Shown here piece after piece: positions 35,612 through 41,507 of a DNA stretch of 41,507 nucleotides. The stretch's first letter is position 1. Every line of letters begins with the position of its first letter. This stretch comes from UPXZ01 sp964568675 (GTDB lineage: Bacteria > Bacteroidota > Bacteroidia > Bacteroidales > Paludibacteraceae). Both the position numbers and the translations under genes were made by a program. The stretch spans positions 1 through 41,507 of the forward strand of contig CAZMQV010000023.1 in the NCBI GenBank assembly GCA_964568675.1, read 5' to 3'. The notes beneath the pieces were generated by a model. That model made no database searches, was not told the origin of the DNA, and saw only the letters and a program-made list of their open reading frames with translations.

Positions 35612-35715
35612 TAGATATCGGCGTGAAATCACAGAAGTGGATATGAATGGCATATATATAGCTACGTATTGAATAATGCATTGAGATCTAAATAATTATG
35701 TGTCTTAAGTTTGTG

Positions 35716-35745
35716 TTGCAAAATCGGTCGCAAATATTATCTTTG
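35716..35745 (+). promoter_or_regulatory. Housekeeping promoter for grpE-dnaJ
   Basis: TTG (35716-35718), then 19 bases, then TATCTTTG (35738-35745), agrees with the Bacteroidota consensus TTTG-N19-21-TAnnTTTG. The start of transcription should fall at about 35750, where a 25-codon frame begins. Confidence 0.7.
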
Positions 35746-35749
35746 CAAA

Positions 35750-35827
35750 ATGAAAGAGCGTATAGTTGCCAAATTGTCATGTTCATTAGCTGAGCTTATT
35801 TATGAATTAATGAAAAAAATAAAATAG
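35750..35827 (+). CDS. Possible 25-residue leader peptide upstream of grpE
   Basis: ATG at 35750 to TAG at 35825-35827 encodes a 25-residue peptide starting MKERIVAKLSCSLAELIYEL and ending MKKIK. It ends 7 bases before the grpE start. Its ATG lies about 5 bases after the -7 box, so the message would be nearly leaderless. The peptide is short, basic at both ends and could form an amphipathic helix. It may be chance; codon evidence is too little to judge. Confidence 0.3.
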   Translation: MKERIVAKLSCSLAELIYELMKKIK

Positions 35828-35834
35828 AATAGAA

Positions 35835-36407
35835 ATGAAATCAAAAAAGAAATTCGAAGAAGATGAAAATCTAAATCTAAATGAAATCTCTAATCCCGAA
35901 GTAGAAACTAATACTCCCGATAATCAAGAATTTGCTCAGCAAGAAGAAGTGGAAGTGATGATGCAAGACGATTTGGAGCAGAAATGTAACGATTTGAACG
36001 ATAAAAACTTGCGTTTAATGGCCGAATTTGATAATTTCCGCAAACGTACATTGCGCGAAAAGGCAGATTTGATTAAAAATGGTGGTGAACGTGTTTTCGT
36101 TGATATGTTACCAATTATTGATGACTTTGAGCGTGCACTTCAGGCAATGGAAGATGCTGAAGATGTTGCGTCGGTCAAAGAGGGTGTCGGATTGATATAT
36201 GATAAATTTATCAACTTTCTCAATAGAAACGGAATTGCGGTAATTCCAACTGAAAATGAAGCTTTTGATGTTGAAGTTCATGAGGCAATAACAACTTTTC
36301 CTGCGCCATCCGAAGAGCTAAAAGGTAAAATTATTGATTGCACATCAAAGGGATATACCTTTAATGATAAGGTGATTCGCTATGCCAAAGTTGTTGTAGG
36401 CGAGTAA
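35835..36407 (+). CDS. grpE: Nucleotide exchange factor GrpE
   Basis: 190 aa, the normal length. GrpE is the co-chaperone that releases ADP from DnaK. An acidic, low-complexity N-terminus (EEDENLNLNE, QQEEVEVMMQ) leads into a long coiled coil (about 50-85, LEQKCNDLNDKNLRLMAEFD, then NFRKRTLREKADLIKNGGE). The C-terminal beta domain carries the family signature near residues 137-188 (VPTENEAFD-like stretch IPTENEAFDVEVHEAITTFP and KGYTFNDKVIRYAKVVVGE). It sits 75 bases upstream of dnaJ and forms an operon with it. dnaK is not in the window; in Bacteroidales it is usually elsewhere. The promoter is at 35716-35745, with a possible second sigma-54-like one farther upstream. Confidence 0.97.
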   Translation: MKSKKKFEEDENLNLNEISNPEVETNTPDNQEFAQQEEVEVMMQDDLEQKCNDLNDKNLRLMAEFDNFRKRTLREKADLIKNGGERVFVDMLPIIDDFERALQAMEDAEDVASVKEGVGLIYDKFINFLNRNGIAVIPTENEAFDVEVHEAITTFPAPSEELKGKIIDCTSKGYTFNDKVIRYAKVVVGE

Positions 36408-36482
36408 TTCAATTCGAAAATATAGTAATCAACAGAAATTTAAAGAAAATATTTTTTTGGAATAAAACAAAAATAAGACAAA

Positions 36483-37643
36483 ATGTCAAAAAGAGATTAT
36501 TATGAGGTTTTAGAGGTGTCTAAGTCAGCCTCGGCGGATGAGATAAAGAAAGCATATCGAAAAAAAGCAATTCAGTTTCACCCGGATAAAAACCCGGGGA
36601 ATAAAGAAGCTGAAGAGAATTTTAAAGAGGCTGCCGAAGCGTATGAAGTATTGAGCGACCCGCAAAAGAAACAACGCTACGATCAGTTTGGACATGCCGG
36701 TATGGGAGGCGCTGCCTCCGGTGGTTTCGGTGGTGGCGGAAATATGAGCATGGAAGATATTTTTGCCCATTTTGGTGATATTTTTGGAGGACATTTTGGA
36801 GGCTTTGGAGGCTTTGGCGGTTTCGGTGGGAGTCAACGAAGCTCCCAGCGTGTCAGACGAGGTTCTGACCTTCGCGTACGAGTGAAGTTGAATCTGAAAG
36901 AAATTGCCGGAGGAGCCGAGAAGAAAATTAAAGTCAATAAATTAGTTTCTTGTCAGTATTGCAACGGTTCGGGAGCTGCCACCGGTTCTGAAACTACTAC
37001 TTGTACTACTTGCCATGGTAGTGGGCGGGTTACGCGGGTGCAGCAAACTATTTTGGGACAAATGCAAACTGCTTCTGAATGTCCTACCTGCGATGGCGAG
37101 GGGAAAATTATTAAAGAAAAATGTTCGCATTGTCGTGGTGAGGGTGTGCTGAAACAAGAAGAAGTGATTACCATCAACATACCCGCGGGTGTAATGGAAG
37201 GAATGCAGCTGTCGGTAGGTGGCAAAGGTAATGCCGCTCGACGCGGTGGTGTCAATGGCGATTTGCTAGTGGTGGTAGAAGAAGAAGACCACGGCGAATT
37301 AATCCGCGATGACAATGATTTGATTTATAATTTGTTGTTGTCAGTGCCTGTTGCCACACTCGGTGGGTCGGTAGAAGTGCCTACAGTAGAAGGCAAGGTG
37401 AAAGTCAATATACCGGCCGGCACTCAGCCCGGCAAAGTCTTGCGTTTGCGTGGCAAGGGTCTCCCAAGTGTAAATAGCTACGGTAAAGGCGATTTGCTTG
37501 TGAATATCGGGGTGTACATTCCACAATCTGTAACGAAAGAAGAGAAGCAAGCTTTAGAAAAACTAAGTAAGTCGGAAAACTTTAAACCCAATGCTTCGGC
37601 ATCCAAAGGTTTTTTCTCTCATTTTAGAAATCTGTTTGAGTGA
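36483..37643 (+). CDS. dnaJ: Molecular chaperone DnaJ (Hsp40)
   Basis: 386 aa. DnaJ delivers unfolded substrates to DnaK and stimulates its ATPase. J domain at 4-70 with His33-Pro34-Asp35 (FHPDKNPGN). A Gly/Phe-rich linker (about 73-116) contains repeated GGFGGFGG. Four CxxCxGxG zinc motifs follow at Cys157/160, 174/177, 200/203 and 214/217. Two C-terminal beta domains bind substrate (to about 365). The full type I architecture is present and complete. It follows grpE and ends at a very strong terminator. Confidence 0.98.
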   Translation: MSKRDYYEVLEVSKSASADEIKKAYRKKAIQFHPDKNPGNKEAEENFKEAAEAYEVLSDPQKKQRYDQFGHAGMGGAASGGFGGGGNMSMEDIFAHFGDIFGGHFGGFGGFGGFGGSQRSSQRVRRGSDLRVRVKLNLKEIAGGAEKKIKVNKLVSCQYCNGSGAATGSETTTCTTCHGSGRVTRVQQTILGQMQTASECPTCDGEGKIIKEKCSHCRGEGVLKQEEVITINIPAGVMEGMQLSVGGKGNAARRGGVNGDLLVVVEEEDHGELIRDDNDLIYNLLLSVPVATLGGSVEVPTVEGKVKVNIPAGTQPGKVLRLRGKGLPSVNSYGKGDLLVNIGVYIPQSVTKEEKQALEKLSKSENFKPNASASKGFFSHFRNLFE

Positions 37644-37659
37644 AAGAATTGATCATTGG

Positions 37660-37704
37660 GTAAAAGAAAAAGAGCAACGCGTGTCGTTGCTCTTTTTCTT
37701 TTAC
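37660..37704. terminator. 20-bp-stem bidirectional terminator
   Basis: GTAAAAGAAAAAGAGCAACG (37660-37679) and its exact complement at 37685-37704, with a 5-base loop. It lies between the convergent dnaJ and ppk2 genes, with its right arm ending just before the ppk2 stop codon at 37706. T- and A-rich arms provide U runs in both directions. Confidence 0.85.
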
Positions 37705-37705
37705 C

Positions 37706-38581
37706 TTATTTCTCGTTCAATAAAGCCACTTTAGCTTTTTCAAGCATTTCGGCGCTTTCTCCATTCGGATATCGAAGTTCAAGCTTTTCGAGTTGTTCAA
37801 TAATAATTTCGCTTATAGCCATGCGTGCAAAATATTTTTTATCGGCCGGAATAATAAACCAGGGTGCATAATCGGTAGATGTTTTTTCAATCATCTCTTC
37901 GTAAGCTTTGTGATACTCGTCCCATTGTGCCCGGGCAGCCAAATCGTCCGAACTGAATTTCCAGTTTTTGTCCTTGTCGTTGAGCCTTTCGAGAAGTCTT
38001 TCTTTCTGCTCGTCTTTGGATAGATGAAGGAAAAATTTGATTACCCGACATCCATTCTGATGTAAGGTTTTTTCGAAATTATTGATCTGTTCAAACCTAC
38101 TATTCCAAAATTTAATGTCAGCTTTCTCCGGAGTGTCAATGTCCGGCAGTCGTTCGTTTAGAAGAAAGTGTGGATTTACGCGCGTAACCAACACATTCTC
38201 GTAGTGCGAACGGTTGAATATGCCAATCATGCCTCGCTCAGGCAAATCGCGATAGTGTCGCCACAAGTAGTTGTGTTCAAGCTCCACGCGTGTAGGTGCT
38301 TTGTAGCTATACACTCGACAACCTTGAGGATTCAGTCCCGACATCACATGCCGAATAGCGCCATCTTTGCCTGCGGCATCCGGTGCCTGAAAGATTATTA
38401 GCAAAGAGTAGCGGTCGTCAGCCCAAAATTTTTCCTGAATGACAGCCAGTTTTTCCCTGCTTTTTTCAAGAGCTTCCTGCGCTTTTTTCTTTTTTATCCC
38501 ATCGTTGAATGCTGTGTCAAGCGCTTTTAGTTTTACTTTCTCGTTGGGCTTCGATCTGAATTTTTCTGAAAATGATTCCAT
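37706..38581 (-). CDS. ppk2: Polyphosphate kinase 2 family protein
   Basis: 291 aa from the ATG at 38581 (MESFSEKFRS); the open frame runs upstream to 38743, but that part has no family features. PPK2 enzymes move phosphate between inorganic polyphosphate and nucleotides, often making ADP or ATP from AMP or ADP. The P-loop is APDAAGKDGA (66-75, Lys72). The PPK2 signatures follow: SGLNPQGCRVYSYKAPT (about 80-96), WRHYRDLPERGMIGIFNRSH (about 106-125, carrying the Walker B region FNRSHYE) and the lid with Arg/Lys-rich KDEQKERLLERL. A single PPK2 domain, of the shorter type. Whether it prefers AMP, ADP or GDP cannot be told from sequence. It is cytoplasmic and divergent from rpsA. Confidence 0.93.
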   Translation of the reverse strand: MESFSEKFRSKPNEKVKLKALDTAFNDGIKKKKAQEALEKSREKLAVIQEKFWADDRYSLLIIFQAPDAAGKDGAIRHVMSGLNPQGCRVYSYKAPTRVELEHNYLWRHYRDLPERGMIGIFNRSHYENVLVTRVNPHFLLNERLPDIDTPEKADIKFWNSRFEQINNFEKTLHQNGCRVIKFFLHLSKDEQKERLLERLNDKDKNWKFSSDDLAARAQWDEYHKAYEEMIEKTSTDYAPWFIIPADKKYFARMAISEIIIEQLEKLELRYPNGESAEMLEKAKVALLNEK

Positions 38582-38790
38582 CTGAAACAATTTATTAGAG
38601 TTTGTTGATGTTAATTGTCCGTATTTTTTCTTTCTTATGAGCAAAAATCGTACTGCCGGCTTGAAATGCGAATGAGCCTTTGTGATTATTAACAATATAT
38701 GGACGCGAAAAGTTGATTTGCGTTTAAATGTTTCGGAATGCAAACAAGGTAAGAAACAGCAAGTTCCGAGTAATTATTACGGAATAAATA

Positions 38791-38820
38791 TTGTTGTTCG
38801 GAAAAAAAATCGTATCTTTG
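38791..38820 (+). promoter_or_regulatory. Promoter for rpsA
   Basis: TTG (38791-38793), 19 bases, TATCTTTG (38813-38820): the Bacteroidota consensus with ideal spacing. The intergenic stretch 38582-38890 (309 bases) between ppk2 and rpsA holds no gene otherwise. The rpsA leader is about 60 bases and AT-rich. Confidence 0.75.
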
Positions 38821-38890
38821 CGCCCACAATATTTTAAGTCAACATAATGTCTAACCTACTATTTATTAGTAAAAAAACAAAATTTCAGTG

Positions 38891-40846
38891 ATGAAAGAAA
38901 ATGAAAACCTGGCTGAAGAGGTTCAAGCAACCCCCGAAGCAACCATCCAACCTCAAGAAGTAATCGAAGAGGCTGCTTCTGAAAAGAAAGCAAAAAACTA
39001 CACGGCAAAAGCAGAAAAACCAGCAGGACCCAATGCCGATTTTGATTGGGATGCTTATGAAAAAGGTGAAGCTGTAACAGAAAAAACTCATGAAGAGTTA
39101 GAAAAATCATACGATGAAACTTTGAACGCTATCAAAGACCACGAAGTAGTTGACGGCACCGTTATCGCGATGAACAAACGCGAAGTTGTGGTTAATGTAG
39201 GATTTAAATCAGACGGTATCATTCCAATCAGCGAATTCCGTTACAATCCTGAATTGAAAGTCGGAGATACTGTAGAAGTTTACATTGAAAGTCAAGAAGA
39301 CAAAAAAGGTCAGTTGCTTCTCTCGCACAAACAAGCTCGCGCATCGCGCAGCTGGGATCGTGTGAACGCTGCTCTTGAAACTCAGGAAGTGGTTAAAGGT
39401 TTTGTAAAATGCCGTACGAAAGGCGGTATGATTGTTGATGTGTTTGGAATTGAAGCGTTCTTGCCTGGTTCTCAAATCGACGTTAAGCCTATCCGCGACT
39501 ACGATGTGTTTGTTAATAAAACAATGGAATTCAAGGTTATTAAAATTAATCAAGAGTTCAAAAATGTGGTTGTTTCACACAAAGCACTTATCGAAGAAGA
39601 AATCGAACTGCAAAAGAAAGAAATTATCAGCCGTTTGCAAAAAGGTCAAGTGCTTGAAGGTACAGTTAAAAACATCACTTCTTACGGTGTGTTCATCGAC
39701 TTGGGTGGCGTAGATGGTCTTGTTCATATCACCGACCTTTCATGGGGACGCGTGAGCCATCCCGAAGAAGTGGTTGCGCTCGATCAAAAACTCAATGTGG
39801 TTATCCTCGACTTTGATGACGAGAAAAAACGCATCGCTCTTGGTTTGAAACAACTTACTGCTCACCCTTGGGATGCTTTGGATGCTGAACTTAAAGTTGG
39901 CGACAAAGTGAAAGGTAAAGTAGTGGTTATGGCTGATTATGGCGCGTTTGTAGAAATCGCACCGGGTGTTGAAGGACTTATCCACGTTTCGGAAATGAGC
40001 TGGTCACAACATTTGCGTTCTGCTCAAGATTTCCTTAAAGTAGGTGACGAAGTAGAAACTGTAATCCTTACATTGGATCGCGAAGAGCGTAAAATGTCAT
40101 TGGGTATCAAACAATTGAAATCTGACCCTTGGGAACAAATCGAAACACGCTACCCGGTAGGAAGCCAACACACAGCTAAAGTGCGTAACTTTACTAACTT
40201 CGGTGTGTTTGTAGAAGTAGAAGAAGGTGTTGATGGTTTGATTCATATCTCAGATTTGAGCTGGACTAAAAAAATCAAACATCCATCTGAGTTTACTCAA
40301 ATCGGTGCTGAAATTGAGGTGCAGGTACTCGAAATTGACAAAGACAACCGTCGGTTGAGCTTAGGACACAAACAATTGGAGGAAAATCCTTGGGATGCCC
40401 TCGAAAGCTTGTTTGGTGTTGACTCGCTTCACGAAGGTGTGATTATTGAAGTAATGGACAAAGGCGCGGTAGTAAGCTTGCCTTACGGTGTTGAAGGTTT
40501 TGTTACCCCAAAACACTTGGTGAAAGAAGATGGCTCGCAAGCACAACTTGATGAGAAATTGGAATTCAAAGTAATTGAGTTTAACAAAGATGCTAAACGT
40601 ATCATCCTTTCTCACAGTCGGATTCACGAAGAAGTGAAACGTGCTGAAAAATCGGAAGAAAGCGGTGAAAAGAAAGCACCTCGTCGCGCTAAAAAAGAAG
40701 AGGCAGTAGCAACTCCGGTGATGGAGAAAACTACCTTGGGCGATATTCAGGAACTGGCCGATTTGAAAGACCAACTGATTAACCAAGCTGCTGAAAAATT
40801 GGTTGCTAAAGAAGCTAAGAAAGATTCTGACGAAGCTGCTAAATAA
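38891..40846 (+). CDS. rpsA: 30S ribosomal protein S1
   Basis: 651 aa from the ATG at 38891 (MKENENLAEE); an in-frame GTG one codon earlier is possible. S1 binds the mRNA leader and helps initiation, which matters in Bacteroidota because messages usually lack Shine-Dalgarno sequences. An acidic N-terminal extension (about 1-75) precedes six S1/OB-fold repeats, about 80-150, 165-235, 250-320, 335-405, 420-490 and 505-575. Examples are GTVKNITSYGVFIDLGGVDG, KGKVVVMADYGAFVEIAPGV and AKVRNFTNFGVFVEVEEGVD. The tail is charged and Lys/Glu/Ala-rich. Codon use looks like that of a highly expressed gene. It is monocistronic, with promoter and terminator in place. Confidence 0.97.
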   Translation: MKENENLAEEVQATPEATIQPQEVIEEAASEKKAKNYTAKAEKPAGPNADFDWDAYEKGEAVTEKTHEELEKSYDETLNAIKDHEVVDGTVIAMNKREVVVNVGFKSDGIIPISEFRYNPELKVGDTVEVYIESQEDKKGQLLLSHKQARASRSWDRVNAALETQEVVKGFVKCRTKGGMIVDVFGIEAFLPGSQIDVKPIRDYDVFVNKTMEFKVIKINQEFKNVVVSHKALIEEEIELQKKEIISRLQKGQVLEGTVKNITSYGVFIDLGGVDGLVHITDLSWGRVSHPEEVVALDQKLNVVILDFDDEKKRIALGLKQLTAHPWDALDAELKVGDKVKGKVVVMADYGAFVEIAPGVEGLIHVSEMSWSQHLRSAQDFLKVGDEVETVILTLDREERKMSLGIKQLKSDPWEQIETRYPVGSQHTAKVRNFTNFGVFVEVEEGVDGLIHISDLSWTKKIKHPSEFTQIGAEIEVQVLEIDKDNRRLSLGHKQLEENPWDALESLFGVDSLHEGVIIEVMDKGAVVSLPYGVEGFVTPKHLVKEDGSQAQLDEKLEFKVIEFNKDAKRIILSHSRIHEEVKRAEKSEESGEKKAPRRAKKEEAVATPVMEKTTLGDIQELADLKDQLINQAAEKLVAKEAKKDSDEAAK

Positions 40847-40868
40847 TAAAAAAGCGAAATCCTATATG

Positions 40869-40905
40869 AAAAAAAGGTTGCGAAAAATATTCGCAACCTT
40901 TTTTT
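40869..40905 (+). terminator. rpsA terminator
   Basis: AAAAAAAGGTTGCGAA (40869-40884) and TTCGCAACCTTTTTTT (40890-40905) form a perfect 16-bp stem with a 5-base loop and a T run. Confidence 0.92.
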
Positions 40906-40916
40906 GTACATATTAT

Positions 40917-40947
40917 TTTGTATAGTATAAAAATAAAACTATTTTTG
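40917..40947 (+). promoter_or_regulatory. Promoter for the small lipoprotein gene
   Basis: TTTG (40917-40920), 19 bases, TATTTTTG (40940-40947) fits the Bacteroidota consensus at both elements. The start codon is at 40980. Confidence 0.65.
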
Positions 40948-40979
40948 TACTCAATTATTAATCTCAAAAAGTATTGCAC

Positions 40980-41402
40980 ATGAAAAAATTAGCGTTTTTA
41001 TCTCTAATAGCCCTATTTGTAATGGGCTGTAGTAATGGTCCGCAAGATATGGCGGAGAAAGCAGTTAAAACACATCTAAAGAAAAGTGTTACTGCCTATG
41101 AACCTATTTCATTTGGCAAGTTGGATACGATCAACTTAAGTAATAACAGTGAGTATGTAGCTGTTCGGGATTCGTTCAGATTCTACATGGATGCGCTAAA
41201 AGAAACAGGTGATCAGTTCAAACTTGCAGAAAATCAGAAAAATGCAAGCCGCTTGAAGATAATTAAAGAGGATATTGAGAAATTCTTTGAAGGTAAAACT
41301 TACAGCGTCAATCATAAATACAAAGCAAATTCTGCTGAAGGTGGTGTGAAAGAGGTAGATAAAGAATTTTATCTTGATGGCATGTATCACATTGTAGAGT
41401 GA
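40980..41402 (+). CDS. Small lipoprotein of unknown function
   Basis: 140 aa from the ATG at 40980; an in-frame TTG two codons earlier is less likely. Lipoprotein signal with Cys17 (FVMGCSNGP). The mature part is about 120 residues, polar and mixed helix/strand, and resembles the small secreted proteins of Bacteroidota that carry a cystatin-like or NTF2-like fold (VKTHLKKSVTAYEPISFGKL, then LDTINLSNNS). The C-terminus EVDKEFYLDGMYHIVE looks like paired beta-strands. I recognise no catalytic motif. It has its own promoter and terminator, hence is monocistronic. Probably envelope located; function unknown. Confidence 0.8.
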   Translation: MKKLAFLSLIALFVMGCSNGPQDMAEKAVKTHLKKSVTAYEPISFGKLDTINLSNNSEYVAVRDSFRFYMDALKETGDQFKLAENQKNASRLKIIKEDIEKFFEGKTYSVNHKYKANSAEGGVKEVDKEFYLDGMYHIVE

Positions 41403-41419
41403 TTTTATAGCGAAATAGA

Positions 41420-41457
41420 ACAAAAAGACCCTAAACATATTGGGTCTTTTTGTTTTT
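41420..41457 (+). terminator. Terminator after the small lipoprotein gene
   Basis: ACAAAAAGACCC (41420-41431) and GGGTCTTTTTGT (41442-41453), a 12-bp stem with a 10-base loop and T run. The remaining 50 bases to the window end show no recognisable feature. Confidence 0.9.
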
Positions 41458-41507
41458 GGTACTACTGGATTTCGTGTGAAAACAAATCTAAATCTCCATG
41501 CCAAAAC

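Noticed and set aside
35421..35681. Minus-strand open frame of 86 codons after dsbD
   Set aside because: It covers a terminator and a sigma-54-like element and has no recognisable domain or signal.
36700..36840. Short repeated units in dnaJ
   Set aside because: They encode the Gly/Phe-rich linker normal for DnaJ rather than a separate repeat element.
1..41507. tRNA, rRNA, CRISPR arrays, intact insertion sequences, phage genes
   Set aside because: No cloverleaf-like gene, regularly spaced repeat, transposase or phage structural gene was recognised on either strand.

Overview
The window is chromosomal DNA from a member of the Bacteroidota, most probably Bacteroidales. The evidence is a SusC/SusD pair, a hybrid two-component regulator of the polysaccharide-locus type, the SprA protein of the type IX secretion system, the absence of Shine-Dalgarno sites, and several promoters carrying the Bacteroidota -7 box TAnnTTTG. 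I do not name a genus.

Layout. (1) 1-2345, minus strand: an AT-rich accessory patch. It holds a decayed tyrosine-recombinase fragment, then a PD-(D/E)xK nuclease plus N6-adenine methyltransferase of the type ISP/IIG kind that stops before any target-recognition region, then the first codons of a RhuM-family gene cut by the window edge. (2) 2346-5151: a regulatory region with a sigma-54-like site, a gene resembling DUF6261, a PEGA-domain lipoprotein and ruvA. (3) 5370-12779: sprA, the giant outer-membrane translocon of type IX secretion, next to ruvA as in other Bacteroidota. (4) 12955-32733: a polysaccharide utilization locus. It comprises an HTCS regulator (minus strand), a GH105 lipoprotein, SusC, SusD, a GH43-GH16 fusion, a GH35 beta-galactosidase, a DUF2264 protein and a tandem GH43 protein. 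(5) 33180-41507: housekeeping genes, namely dsbD, grpE, dnaJ, ppk2 (minus strand), rpsA and a small lipoprotein, separated by strong intrinsic terminators.

Working model for the locus (inference): the enzymes fit type II arabinogalactan, the glycan of plant arabinogalactan proteins. The GH16 module would cut the beta-1,3-galactan backbone internally and the fused GH43 module would trim galactan ends. GH35 would remove beta-galactose, the two GH43 modules of the last gene would remove arabinofuranose or similar side chains, and DUF2264 and GH105 would deal with glucuronic acid and unsaturated uronic caps. SusC/SusD import the oligosaccharides and the HTCS senses one of them in the periplasm.

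I did not find a clearly new biological system. The most interesting unexplained signals are two intergenic regions 33 kb apart with the same layout (paired CCTGAC repeats, a GACA-N3-TGTC palindrome and a sigma-54-like -24/-12 site), the split restriction gene beside an integrase remnant, and the catalytic make-up of the multi-module glycosidases. No tRNA, rRNA, CRISPR array or intact mobile element was seen.
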